DNA of 64,000 bases from positions 620,001 to 684,000 of the forward strand of contig JARGXX010000092.1 in assembly GCA_030374765.1 (NCBI GenBank), given 5' to 3'. The notes under the pieces are model-generated. The model made no database searches and had not been told where the DNA came from. It saw only the letters and a list, made by a program, of their open reading frames with translations. A program made the position numbers and the translations under genes. Source of the DNA: Agarophyton chilense. Its lineage: Eukaryota > Rhodophyta > Florideophyceae > Gracilariales > Gracilariaceae. Position 1 is the first letter of the stretch; each line of letters begins with the position of its first letter. Below are positions 20,461-33,298 of this stretch, piece after piece.

Positions 20461-23400
20461 CTGGGAGACCGCGAAAAAGATCGACTAGCCGATCAGGAAA
20501 CAGAATGCCGAATACGATGGTGAATCGATTAAAGAGATATAATCGACCACATGAACTCTATCAGCCCTAAACAAAACATCCCCGTCCAAACGCCAGGGAT
20601 TCAGAGCGGTTACACCTGGACATTCACATCTTTCACCGTATCGCTCCAAGATAGGGCTGGGGGTTTGGGATGATCATGTGGAAACTTATACCGAAAATCG
20701 TTAAGTCAGTTCGTCTGATTTCTGAAACAGACTCACAGAATTCTGACACTCGGAATCAGTTTTCTGAAAAAAACGTGAGAACAGAGAACTCCTTCCCGAA
20801 ATATCAATTTAAAGCTTTGAGACTTTATCAAAAATAGCATGTGTTATTGGGAACATAGTAGTGGGCTTGGTTGTGGGAGTTTAAGTGGGTTGTTGGTGTA
20901 GGATTGGTTTTTGGGGAGTGGGGGTGAGCTGGCTGGGACTTAATAATTTCTGTTTAAGTCGCGTGGATGCCATCGTGGTAGTTTAAAAAAACTATAGCTT
21001 CGTATTAAAAATCGAAATAATGTTGTCAATTTTTTTTTTACATTGCCAATTAATACTTACTTAGAATGCGAAGCGATACAGTACGAGCGTAGCGAGCTTT
21101 CACTGTAATCAATGAGAGGGAATGGCACAATCCCGACTCGGACTTGTACTGAAACGGTGTCAAACTTTTACTTCACATCTTCTTTATATATCCGAGGGTT
21201 CTCCAGGACATTTACCGATTTGATTACCTGAACATCGTTAAGGGCAACGAATATACCGTGAAGAAATTTAGACTCACAACTCGTCCAGAGCGAAAAATAC
21301 ACTTGGGATTCCCATCGAGGTTTGGAAGCCTTTGATCCCGCAGAGTGAGGGATAGTGTCTCGCCACGCCCAATACTATCCAGGGCAGCTTTAAGTTCATG
21401 AAGTTCCCCCGAGCACCGAACTTTATCACGGTACTGTGGAGACACCAGTTGGAACTTATGCTTACCCTTTCCCGTCCCAGCAGTTACCTCAAAGTGGTTA
21501 GTCGCCTACTTCTACGGATGTGATTCCTGCTCAACCAAGCTCTTCGATGGTGTCTGGTCTGGTCCGGTTCGACTAATATTGGCGGGTATTGTTGGTTTCC
21601 CGCCTGAATCTGCGATGGATTCTCCTGTCGTAGTAGGTATAATTGTTAGAACAGAGCGTACGAACGCCACAGAACAGTAGGCACAAGAACTGCGAACAAC
21701 GGAAGCTGCGAAGATAATCTCGTTGTCTTGTTACTCTTGGTACTCTCGTCTGGCGCGGTGGTCTGGTGACCCTCATCTGTAGCTTAAGTACGTTTTTGAT
21801 TGACTTATCCAGCGCACAGATCCGGTAACGTGTAGAACAGAATAAAACACAACGGACAGTATATACGAACTAAAAATAATGTAACCGTGGTCTACAAGCT
21901 GTGCGGTCGCAAAAAGCTTTGCAACAGTCACAACCGACCAATTCAAATAACCGAGAGACAGGCACTTCTGTCACGAGACACAATTTCAATACTAATAGCT
22001 CGAATTCGCTAGGCCTGCTTCACCGATTTACAGAGGGGTGGGCGTACCTCTGTGGTTGCTGCTCTAACACTCCTCGACGGTTCGCTGCCGTGCCAAGCGC
22101 AGTATATGAAGACACTAAGCCAAATTGGTGGGTTTCGGAACCAATTACATTTGGATCTGTTGCACTTGGCCAGCTCAGGTTTCGAACCAAGCGAGCGTCG
22201 CTTCTGCTGTCCTTTCTGATTCTCTCATGGATCCCCTCCTATGCGAAAATTTGAACTCTGCGGTCCTGCAACCAAGTCCAGAGGTTTATTCTATTCAACC
22301 TACGTTGGTTTTGAGTGCTCTTCTTGATGGTGGGGCTAGTGCTCCTCCGTGTTTTCTATGTCTGGGTCGCATAGCTTTCCTGCCAGATTCTTTCAATAGG
22401 TAGTAACTGAATCTCCTAATCCGGAACCCCATGCATCTTACCGTGCAGGTCTTTCCACTTCGTAAGTGGTGAGCTAGACTTTCTGTCGCTTCAACCCTGT
22501 GGTTCTTGCGGCGGCTTTCTTCCACTTTAGTTTTTTAGTCATTTCTTCGTAAAGAAACTGTTTTCTGTTCTTATAACATTTATGTCCTCTGTAGCGCCAC
22601 TTCTCATAGGTTCTTTTTCAGGCACATGCACCAAGGACTGGCAAAAATGAATCTTTCTCTTCCCCTTTTTGAAGCCTGTGAATCATAAAAGTCTAAGCTT
22701 AGTAGTCTGTGGGCATAGAGTCCTTTCCACGACGCCAAACACTGATACGAAAGTGTGATCTTATTTTGGGTATGTGTTCCAGAGTGTCCCAATCAGGCCC
22801 CTAGCCGTACCAGCAAACGGTGTACCACAGACGATTGTCGTTTAGCGTGTGTCCAACTAAACAGTCGACCAGAACTTTTCTGAGGTTTGGCCGTCTTACG
22901 TCGGGGAACGTTACCTCGATGGTTTAGATATCCTGAGTTAGGCACGTGGCTGATGCGTTCCAGATCGGAAGCTCTTGATATCAAACTTTGAGGCCCACTG
23001 TCCCTCTCTATTTGGGTGAGCTAATCAGGTTCACCGCCTTGAAGGTAATAATTCACCTCAATTGGGGAGGCTTCCTACGAGGGTCGATTGTGCTCCACTT
23101 CTTTAAGTTATACGTATTTTGCTTTTGAAACTGCACCGTATGGATGCTGATATCTCTGCTTCTAGTTGAAGAGGAGCTCAATGTGATATTATATGGTCTT
23201 AATTGGGCCAGAAAGAAGTAGCCACATTGTTTCGAATTTCTCCAAGAGACCATGAATACATGTCTGCAGTTTTGCTTTCTCTTCACCGATTTAAGTTCCA
23301 ATTGCTTCTCTCTGTCGACCAACATGATATCGGTATCTTCTTGTTCCAATTTAATGTTTATCGATACCTTTGTGTTTATGGACGCAATGGCACGCCCCCC

Positions 23401-24040
23401 TTCGTATTCGAATTTGACTTCGTCGCGATCAGTGTAAGCTACGGTGAAGACTGTAGTAGAATGGCGGAACCGTGCGGATTAGCGGTAATGGCATACCGAA
23501 AGGCAGGCGGTGTGGCAAGGCCCTTGACGGCCACCCGCTCACGTTGTGCTGCCACTAGCTTGAACGGAAATGCATAGGCTGGACACATGGACGATGGAAT
23601 GGAGAGAAACGCCCTATTGCGGAGTTGATGACGTAATAACGGCACAGGTACACTTTGGTGAATACTGGTGCAGCTTCATTGATTGATTTACATTTTAGTT
23701 AGCCTAGGGTATGCTTCCCAGTACGGCCTGAGCCTCAGCAGCCCTCAATACCCGATTTTGGCCGCCAGCCCTGGCCATAAACGGTTAGAACTCCTTTCCT
23801 TTCGCTCTCGCCGTCAACGCAGATCACTGGCTATTCCGAAGGGGTTTACTACCGGTTTCCAAGCCATATATTTCCTCTGCACGCTACTAACCGGGCCTGG
23901 TGGCAGCGACCGCCCATTCTGTCTACAGCGAACCGGTGCTCTCGTGTGTACGCGTGATACACTCACACAAGACCCTCAACCACTCGGCACAGTCCTGCTT
24001 TTAAGATCTATATCAAATTGGTCTCCTGATTTAGAAAAGA
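20461..24040. other. Unresolved debris, probably mobile-element derived
   Basis: Short plus-strand frames at 21901-22254 and 22125-22403 and others around 23.2-23.6 kb. The latter includes LLDGGAS after a hydrophobic stretch, loosely like an aspartic-protease active site, but this is too weak to call. Around 20547-20692 the stretches ATCAGCCCTA and TAGGGCTGGG can pair. No host gene was recognised. Confidence 0.35.
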
Positions 24041-25440
24041 AATTTGCAACCGACCGACTCAAGACTCAGAATCGATCGAAATTTTGCATCTGTACTGTCT
24101 CTCGTACAACCGTACGGTTATGGCGGACAAAACCACCCACCGTTCGCTTTGGATCTCCCGAATGGAGTTCCTGAGTATGATTTTGTCGGCCACCGGAGCA
24201 CTCGAACCTACGCACAAGCTCGCTCCTGTTCACTCGAGAACGCGAGGATCTATTCCGTACCGGTTCTTCTCGCATCCCCGCTTCACAATCCGGGAATAAT
24301 TTCACTTCCGTCGCGAGCGTCGCGGGTCGTCTCCGTGTGAACGACCCGTTCTCGCAGCAAATACCCGTCAGAACGTACTCGGCTCGGGTGGTATGGGAGA
24401 AACTCGAGCCATATGTGTTGGCGCAACCACTCACGGAAATTTGTGTCCGTCTACCGATGGCGGTTGAGAAGTACCTAAACGAACGGATTTCTGACCTTTT
24501 ACAAAAGAATCTCACGCCGCCTATCTGACTGTTGATTCAAGATTTTCTCTCCGAATACCAGCTAAAGGCTACCGAACAAAATGGTCAGAGTGGCCGCGTG
24601 GCTTCACTTCTGGCTGCCAGCGATCAGCCAGCCTTTTCCATAGTTATTCCAAGCCTAATGGACATGTCACCCAAACGCGCCAATAGGAACCCACCGGAAA
24701 AGAGGCACCCACAGATGGTCCGTCCAGCTGTGTACATTCCAGCAGTCTCACCCCAGGGAGATTCGCACGAAAAGTCCGACACTTCCTCTGAATATGAGAG
24801 GAACCATTGCGACCGCCCCAGCAAGTCGGGCGATCCCTCCGATTCAAATCGCAAATCCGTGCACGGAAGAACCGCAGACGCCGCAAGACGCACACTTCTT
24901 CTGACTCCGACCCAGGCACCGGCCGGACTCTGCCTTCGAACACCCATTTCAAGGCGGACAGCGACACCGATTCCCGAAGTCCAGCACTTGGAAGTTCCGA
25001 CGGTCTCGTTCCCGTTCGGGCAAGCCTGTGCTAACGCGTATGAAGCTCATGAACGAGCTGTTCGCTAAGTTAGCGGACTATTGCACGCATCGTCTGTTTA
25101 ATCGTTCGCATACATACGACTCTCGCGTGGTTCGGAAGATCGCACGCTACCAGAAAAAGTTTAATGTCCAGATGGAGGGACATTACTTCTCTGGTGCAAA
25201 TCCGATATCCGTTTTGAATTTACTTCAGCGGTTTAAGACTGCATGCATGCAACCAAAACGGACTTTCCAAAGCGGCAGCGCGTTGGTGCTTCCAGTGTTT
25301 CCTTACTGGGCCGGCGCACGCTTCCGTTCAATTTTGAAGGAGAAATGATTACGGTCGAGTTCTGTAAGCCTCCAGAGCCGGAGGTATCTTACAGAAGCCA
25401 AGTAGACTGGCCGACTTCAGCTGGACATATTTTTATAATT
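24041..25440 (+). mobile_element. Ty3/Gypsy-type gag relic fragment
   Basis: Plus-strand frames carry a Ser/Asp-rich linker (SDTDSRSPALGSSDG) and then a segment around 25100-25250 with ISVLNLLQRFKTACMQ, whose counterpart ISVLWFLSLFFTTFD occurs in the next element near 26970. This pattern fits the capsid region of Ty3/Gypsy elements. Only the gag part was recognised; it is old and broken. Confidence 0.45.
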
Positions 25441-25799
25441 CTTTTTTTTAGTTAGTGTAAGTAATAGGATATCTTTACAGTGCCAGGGAGATCCCAGCTC
25501 CTCGCCATCGATATTTACTTCGCTCGAGTGACACTTCTCCCTTAGAATCAGGTAGGCACCGTTAGGATACCAAATTACCCCCTTTGATACACTAGTTCCA
25601 CCAATTGGTCTTCAAGCCATCGTTTCCGTACCTCCGACCTGTAGGACTATGCAGTATACTCCCGCCCATTGCACCAAGTACTCTGGGAGTGCCGTCGTCA
25701 AGGATAAGAGCCTTAGGACCCGCTCTAATACGCTAACCCAGATTGAGACCAGTACGCTGACCTACCAGTCATTGCGTTGTATTTTGGTCTCCCGACTTA

Positions 25800-28700
25800 G
25801 AATCCCCTAGGAATACTTGAGCTTACCACTGAAAAGAAGAATCATACGAATTCTAGCCTTCGGTTTTATTCCCCTACGGACCAGAAGTACAGGGGCAACC
25901 GCCATTATGGATGCAGGAGACACACCCAACCGACAAGACCATAGGATTCCTACGGCAGGAAAAGTTGCCACTGCAACGCCGACTTTGTCGCCTGAACCAC
26001 AGGTGATAGTGTTAGCGACAGCAGGAGCATGACAAGCCAGCCATAAGATGTACTGACTTCCCTGGACGACCCTGAAAGGATTCGCCGAGAACCCACGGTG
26101 GCAGCGCGTTTACGAGAACGCCTCCCCAGGGCCATCTCTAGACCAGGGACACCACAAGAAGAACCCGTAAGACCGAAGGAATTAGAGAGAACCTTCCCGC
26201 AGGGCTTGCCGACCTTCTCTGGCCCCGTCTCCGTGAGTTCTGCTCAGCCCATGAGGATTTCATTGTGGACATACGGCTCGCTACGGCGATCACGGACCAT
26301 ACGGATTACCTCATTAAGCGAATCGTCCCCAAGGTGATGGAGTCTGAGCTATTCATATACTCTCTCATTCAGGCCGTTCAAGGAGCAGTCACCAGCCAGT
26401 CAGGCAATGCGGTCCCTAGGAACACTCCACAAGTTAACCATTCGGCTTCCATATGGCAACCGTCTCCCGAACCCCCAGGAGTGGCGGTATTACCAGCCCC
26501 TCGCCGGAAACACCGTCAGGAAAATCCAATGGAAAGACAATCTAAGAGCAGAACAGAGGCTCTTTGTCTAGAAGAGAGACAGATTGCTCGACCCAAAAGA
26601 AAATATGAGGTACAGCGACCTCAGGGCTCCATTGGATCTAATAGAGAGATCGATCTGTTTGATCCCCATTCCGCTTGTAAGAAACGAAGTAACCGTAGAA
26701 GAATGGAGAAAAGAAGGAGTAAAAAAAGAGACCATTCGGACACGAGTGATCCCGATTCGGACTAAACCGAAACGACCGACTCGGAAGTGGATGAGGCTGC
26801 CGTTCGAGACCTCGAAACACTGAAACAACTAACGAACTTTTCCTTAAGGTTCTATACTACCGGACTCACCGATTGGCCGACAGGTCTCCGAAATATTTTG
26901 GTTCGGGCTCGAAGAGTCGCCAAACGGGCCAAACAGATGCAACTAACCATTACGGACAAGTTCTCGGATTCCGATCCCATTTCTGTCCTTTGGTTTCTTA
27001 GTTTGTTCTTTACAACCTTTGATTAGAACTATGTCCACGAGGGCACCGCTCTGTAACTTTTCCAATTCTTCCTCATAGGACAGGCACGTGACCGAGTGGT
27101 TTCGAAGATATCTGGCACAACTGACCTCGTGGATTCTCAAGACTGTGAGCTCCTCAGGTCATACCCTCAGTATTTTCATTACCTCTTGGAAACTTACGCC
27201 ACGGATGACGTCATAATAGATGCCCAGCAGTTTGTCATCTTCTTTAGGCAGAGCTCCAACATGACCGAATCGGCTTTCGCAGACGACCTATGGAAGAAGG
27301 CTTACCGAAGTTGAAACGTGTTCTCCGAAGGATGGCTTAAACGTCACTTCATCACGGGATTGCTCCCTGCCATCCGGATACATGTGCGCAATTACCAAAC
27401 GAAAAACCCGCAATAGTCCTTCCAAAGGCTCGTTACCTACGCCAAGGGTTATGAAAAAAAACTACAGTACCTCTAGGCGCAATGCTGATATAACCAGAGG
27501 ACACGCAACTCCATTGCGTAAACCTAACCAAGCCCATTTGGTTTGCTCCAAGGAGTCGGAAATGGATGCCTCACTTCATTACGCCGATTTGGGAGATGTT
27601 TTCGCTGTCAATTTCAGTGCTCCTCCGTCCGGGCCTCCATCTTATACCTCCCAGGGAACAACAGCGACCACTGGACCACCCATACTCAAGTATTCTCCCT
27701 TTCCACAGCGCAAGGGCGTTTTTGTTCGCTCCCGAAGGGCTTGCTTCCTCTGCCTTTCCGTAGCCCAGCCTTGTGACTGTACGAGGTATCTGCCTGAAAA
27801 CGAACGAAAAAACCTCCTAGCCCTAAGGGAAGAGAATTACCGGGTGCGGAGATCCGAAGGAAGACATAACAGGGCACAGCAACGAACCACAGAGACCCCT
27901 GGAAGCTCACGATTTTCCACGCCGCCGGATACTCCGATCAAAGCCCCGCAGGTCCACTCCATTGTAGATCCTACGGACGACCCCGTGGAAGAACCCTATC
28001 CTCAGGAAGAAACCGAAACCCCATCGGAAAACTCCTAGAGGGACGACGCGAGGCAAATCCTCCCTCTTTAAGCCCCTGCCCAAACCAATTGGACGGTCAT
28101 GAGCCAAAGAGCTCCTCAACTCCCAATACGAACCACCCACAATGGACCATTCAGTATGAACCACAACTAGAACACAGAAGCGATCCCGTCTGTATCCTCA
28201 GGAAAGAGAACTATAAAGCTCGAGAAACCGTAGGACTTCGTTCCAACAACTCTCGAGTGACCACAGCTGTGTTTAACAAAGGCGCTGGTCCCAATTTGGT
28301 CCTTCCTAAGCTACTCTCACTGGGTTTGCAAGATTTCGTTCAAACAAGAAAGATCCCAAGTATTACCGATGCATCACGTATACCAATAGACATTAAAGGG
28401 ATAGTACTACTTTACCTTCGGGTAGGACACTACAAAGTCCACACGTGGTTCCTTGCATGTCCTAACTTGGGCGCTGAGGCAATCCTAGGGACCTCCTTCA
28501 TCGATCGATACACTAAGACCATTTATCCAGGCTTTAGGAAAGTCGCGTTCTATCGCGCACCTTCCATCTCCATAACTGGTTCCGCCCCAGGGCCAGAAGC
28601 TAACCGCAAACGAGCGGTTGTCTCCAAAATCACGAAGTCCAATAAGGTTCGCTTATCGAAAGCCATAACGATACCCCCGATGACCCAGTTCACCGTATCG

Positions 28701-31075
28701 GTCAATTCCCAATCCTCAAGTCTCGTGGCGATACAGAACCACACGAAAACGGTTCTGAAGCACTTTACCTTAATAGCCAATGGAGTAATGGACATCCGCT
28801 CGAACAGACCCTTTTTGGTCACGGTCAGAAACATCCGAGATAGGCGCGTACGGTTACCTAGAGGTACAGTGATTGGCATCACTTCACGTGCTCCTGTGGC
28901 CATTATGGAGGCCCAATTGGATTACTTTTCAATTATAACTGCCGATGAAAAAGTCGACTCTTGGGAGGGGACAGTCGCCATCGGCGCAGAATTCGAATAT
29001 TATAGGCCCTGGGTGATTGATATCATCAGGGAATACCAGACAATCTGGTCAGGTAGATTGGGAAAATTCAGAGCCACTACATACCGAATTTACCTTCAGG
29101 ATGATGCTAGACCACAGTTCCAACACCCATACCGTACAGGCTTGAGGGGTAGGGAAACTGTCGCCGACTAGATGGAAAAAATGTACAAAGCTCACGTCAT
29201 AGAGCCGGCGCTTCCAAACCAATCCGAATGGGCAAGTCCCCTTTTTCTTGCGGATAAGATGGATGGCCCCGTCAGGTTCTGTGTGGACTATAGCAAGCTG
29301 AACGCAGTAATCAAGAGGGACTCATACCCGATACCCCATATGGATGAATGTCTAGATTCCTTATGTGAAGCAGCCGTATTCACCAAACTGGACGCAAATT
29401 CCGGATATTGACAGATCCCTATGGCTGAGGATGCAAGAGCGCTGAAAACCTTCACCACCCCCGAAGATCTGTTCAGACTTACTCGTATGCCCTTTGGATT
29501 AAAGAATGCGTCAGCGACCTTCCAACGGGTAATGGATATCATACTATTCAAAATCAAATGAAAACTCGCCCGGGTCTATTTGGATGACTTAATAATCTTC
29601 TCACGAACTGTGAAGGAACACCTTCGCCACGTGAGAACGGTGCCGCTAATCCTACAGGACGCTGGGGTAGCACTGTAATTCTGCAAATGCGCCTTATTGA
29701 AGGCCTCAGTGGACTATCTCGGTCACGTCGTCCTCCCAGGAATGTTAAAGGTAGCCAAATGGACCACGGATGCGATCCGTCAGGCTAAAAATCCCAGAAC
29801 CCACACGGAACTACGATGTTTTTTGGGCTTGTGCAATGTCTATCGACGTTTCGTCCAAGGATATGCTAAAATCTCGGCCCCTTTCAACGCAATTTTGAAG
29901 AAGGAAACACCTTCGGAGTTTGAATGCCTTCCGCAGGACCAATATCAGTCATTTCAGACCCTAAAGGAGAAATTGCAAAACCCACCCACACTGGATTTAC
30001 CAAAACCCAATAAGTCCTTTGTCTTGAACACAAACGCTTCTGATGTCCAATTGGGATGTTCACAATTACAGGAACAAGATTTACCATATGATTATCGACC
30101 TATTGGATACTGAAACAAAACGCTCACCAGCGCGAAGCGAGACTACAGTACTAACTAAAAGTAACTTCTCGCCATAATATGGTCTGTACTAACACTCCGA
30201 CCATAACTCAAGGGAACTAGGTTCACCATCAGGACATACCACGATTCACTCCGCTGGTTTATCAATATGACCGATGCATCAAGTCGCCTCGATTGTTGGT
30301 GCCTTAGGCTGTCATAGTATGACTATGATATAACCTATAGGCCAGCCACCAAGCATCAGGCAGTAGATGCCCTCTGGAGAATCATTACCGACGGAACTGA
30401 TGACACGCCATTGGACAAGTTCCTTCCTACCCCCTTCACAGATGATGAACCTAAGGATAATACGGAAACGGATTACCTTATTGGTACGGTCAAAGTGGAT
30501 GATCATGAGGTAAAGGAGAATTAAGTCTACTTATTTCACTGGGAGATAGAACCACCCAACTCGAAACCACCTCAGGTTAATGCAATAACCCCAGAGGAAA
30601 AAAAGCTTCTCCTTATAACTATTGAGAAACTTCTACAGAAGCAGGTCGAAGACGAGTACTGCAAGGAAACAGCCCTATTGGTAGGAACCCCTGGATGTTT
30701 ATTCGACTACGACCGATTCAGACTATTGTGTCGCCGCTCACCACTGGATGGCGCACTTCAACGGATAGTACCAAACTCACTAAGGGCGCGATTTCTATAT
30801 CTCACCCATTTACCTCGCTTGGCTGGTCAAAATGGAGGCCGACAAATGTACCAGACCCTAGAGAACTTCTTATAATGACCAGAAATGGCGCAAGACCTAT
30901 GGCAAACCGAACGGAACTGCTCTTTGTGCGTAGAAATCCGAGAGTCTCACGCCAACCATCAGGCCAAACTGAAACTTTTCCCCGCGGAAGGCCCGATGGA
31001 ATTTGTCGCCATGGAAATACTTGGGCCTTTGCCCAAGTCTTCCTATGAGAAACGGTTTGCCCTCGGTCGTTGAAA
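25800..31075 (+). mobile_element. Ty3/Gypsy LTR retrotransposon relic
   Basis: Parts in order on the plus strand: gag-like region about 26.1-27.4 kb; aspartic-protease-like region about 28.2-28.6 kb; reverse transcriptase about 29.17-29.7 kb; RNase H about 29.9-30.4 kb; start of an integrase about 30.6-31.07 kb with a GQNGGRQMYQTL stretch as in the zinc-binding part. The order protease, RT, RNase H, integrase is that of Ty3/Gypsy. It is broken in many places, lacks the rest of the integrase, and no paired long terminal repeats were found. Age: clearly old. Confidence 0.8.
29172..30113 (+). pseudogene. Reverse transcriptase / RNase H part of the Ty3/Gypsy relic
   Basis: Typical RT signatures are visible: FCVDYSKLNAVIKRDSYPIP, FRLTRMPFGLKNASATFQ and YLDDLIIFS, followed by the connecting segment DYLGHVV and FLGLCNVYRRFVQGYAKI, then an RNase H start. 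Named as a fossil; not functional as it stands. Confidence 0.85.
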
Positions 31076-31887
31076 CAAAACTGGCCTTCCGTATTCTCAT
31101 AGCATTATTCATTTATCTTGGTCCTTTTTTGGCAAAAAAAGCGAGAAGTTTCACAATAAATTTGAAACGGCGTAAAAATTGCTAATTGAAGAAGAAAAAT
31201 AGAGAAACAAACATTTTGAAAAACTCACCCGTACAGAGGGGTCTATTGCCCATGATTATTTAGCTCTGCAAGATTTCGATTCGGAAGTGGAAGCCGTCAG
31301 CGTCACCAAGAAAACCACATCCGTCTCCGACTCCTCACCTTCTCCCAGACTCCTTGGTGGCCCGATCACCTATCACATTGTCCGAGTCGTTACTCAACGT
31401 GAAAAGCGTCACCTCCGTCATCCTTCTCTTAAACTATCTCTTAAGTGCCGTGCCGTCTGCATCATCAACATGAAGAGCCAGCGTCAATTTGAGGTACACC
31501 AAGGCTGCCTTCAGCACCAAAACGCCTTATAACGCGCTTAATGCAAAGATATTGACTTCTGGGACCGTGTATGCGATATAAAGTTTCCTAAAGCTCACTA
31601 TCTCCGAGATTTTTATAAAAGTTGTCAGCATCGTGCCGGCATCAGAAACAAAAACAATAATATTTTTAGAGCGTTTGAGATGTATACACATCCAGTTTTA
31701 ACATCGTGGTATAGGGCTTTTACACTTTTTATTTTATTACATCATGTCTTTAAATCTTCGCCTCTGCCTGCCACATGTATATATTGATCATATTTATCAT
31801 TTGCACTCTCTATACATTACACTCTTTCTTTCTGCAGTCTTTCTCTGACTTCTTCTCTTTTTCCTTTTCTGGGCTGGTACCCCAGAG
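31076..31887. other. Stretch between the Ty3/Gypsy relic and the MULE
   Basis: Holds an 81-codon frame (31287-31532) that is open upstream as well, with no recognised family and no clear gene structure. The remainder is AT-rich. Could be part of a captured or broken host gene. Confidence 0.4.
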
Positions 31888-32126
31888 GGCAAGTGCCGAA
31901 TCGACACGACGTCACCGGCGTCGCAAAAGTGACCAAGCAGAGGTCCAGTCTCAGACATTGGTCCCCAACACCTTTTCACCAGGAGGCCGATTCTCCCTCT
32001 AACAATGGCTATATAGTATTTTAGAATTTAGACCAATAAAAAAAGTAGGCTCAAACATCGTTGCATCTCTGCCCAATGGTTCCAGTCCAAGTCCTTCCCT
32101 TTCTCAGTCATTATCGTCAGGGTCAA
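31888..32126 (+). repeat. Left terminal inverted repeat of the MULE
   Basis: Matches the reverse complement of 41131-41367 over almost its whole length, about 90% identical by eye, including CGACACGACGTCACCGGCGT and TTATATAGTATTTTAGAATTT-like parts (left copy reads CTATATAGTATTTTAGAATT). The outer end begins GGCAAGTGCC. It contains the palindromic core CGACGTCACCGGCGTCG (31906-31922), a possible transposase-binding site. Confidence 0.9.
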
Positions 32127-32385
32127 TCGTCTTGAAAGCGTGACCGTCGACGTCTTCAGAGCGTGACCATCATTGATATCCGGTCGCCAGAGCGTTCTTT
32201 CGTCGCATGTACCATAGCCCTCGTGAATATCCTATCACCGAAGCCGTCTCCTTTCGTACAGTCTCCAGTCGTATCCACCAGGTTCCCAGAAAGTTCTCTC
32301 GTCGCCCGTTCTCCCTTCAGTATAACACCAGTATCAGCGTTTTAACCATTCTTCACTGTTCAATTACTACAGTTTTAGACTAGAA

Positions 32386-33292
32386 ATGAATGCAGTAAAC
32401 CGTAAGTTGTTTTTTCACTTCTACTTCATTCATTTGTAAAACCTCTAATTCTAACGAAAACGATTTCTTTTCTTGTCCAATACAGAATCATACCCTTTTA
32501 AATATGAACAATTGCTTAAAGCCGATCCTAACGCGAGTATTTCTAATATATGCAGAGACTTTCACGAAGAGGAAGAGAAAATTGGAAAACTGAAGCTCAC
32601 AGACAACGAAAAACGGTTTAATGTCGTGCCCCAGCACGTCTAAAGTATTGTAGAAGCTGAAGAGCTTGAGAGCACTCCAGTATCGTTTGTTCCCACCTCG
32701 AAGCCGGGAGTTTATCTTTGTTCTGATCGCATAACCGCAGCTCTTATGGACATGAGACCCCTTTCGGGGGTGTGTAACTGCACCTCTGGTGCAGGGATCT
32801 ATCTGGTTTCTTACGGAAATCGGATAAAGAAAGACCCATCGCAACGAGAATCATTTTTATTGAATATGAAACAAGCATGTACGATGAATTCGACCAGAGA
32901 TTCAAAAAGAATAGACAATGTTTTCGTCCTAATTAACATGAGTGGAGTTCATTAGAAATTTTTGATTCGAAAACCTTTTATTCAATTGGAATCAGGTTTG
33001 AAAGAGAAGCCTACAGTTTGCTTTGAAGACAGCTATGGATGGAAATGCCCCTGATCGAATTCTGAGGTTCTTCAAGAAAGCATTCGACTATAGTATTCCC
33101 CTTGGCGAAGCTACGGCTACTATATCAAGAAAAAACGATGTGTTGGTTGTTCTAAACTACAAAAAACAGTCGGATGGGTATAGTTGTGGTTGTTTCGTTT
33201 TAGCAGCCGCAACGAAATTAAAGGAAGATACGCGGTTTGCGCCGAAGAAGCTTAGGAACTCTGGCATGAATGCTAAGCTCTCGGAATTGTAA
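32386..33292 (+). pseudogene. Ulp1-type (C48) cysteine protease part of the MULE
   Basis: Ulp1 enzymes cleave SUMO or related modifiers; here the segment is transposon-borne. A likely first exon starts at ATG 32386, followed by an 84-bp intron 32402-32485 (GTAAGT...TACAG). The catalytic pattern of the family is visible: His in INMSGVH (32950-32952), Asp in FEDS (33028-33030), Gln and Cys in KQSDGYSCGCFVLA (33167-33187). Stop codons stand after SGVH (32953) where Trp is usual, and after VPQHV near 32641. The frame changes between the Asp and the Cys parts. The protein is therefore no longer made whole. An adenovirus-type protease of a Polinton was considered but the flanking MULE parts argue otherwise. 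Confidence 0.75.
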
Positions 33293-33298
33293 AGATGG

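Noticed and set aside
22125-22403. LLDGGAS as an aspartic-protease site
   Set aside because: Single short motif without the remaining protease features; too weak to call.
32386-33292. Polinton-type adenoviral protease as an explanation for the Ulp1-like segment
   Set aside because: No capsid or polymerase B parts were seen; a MULE transposase signature and matched inverted ends enclose it.
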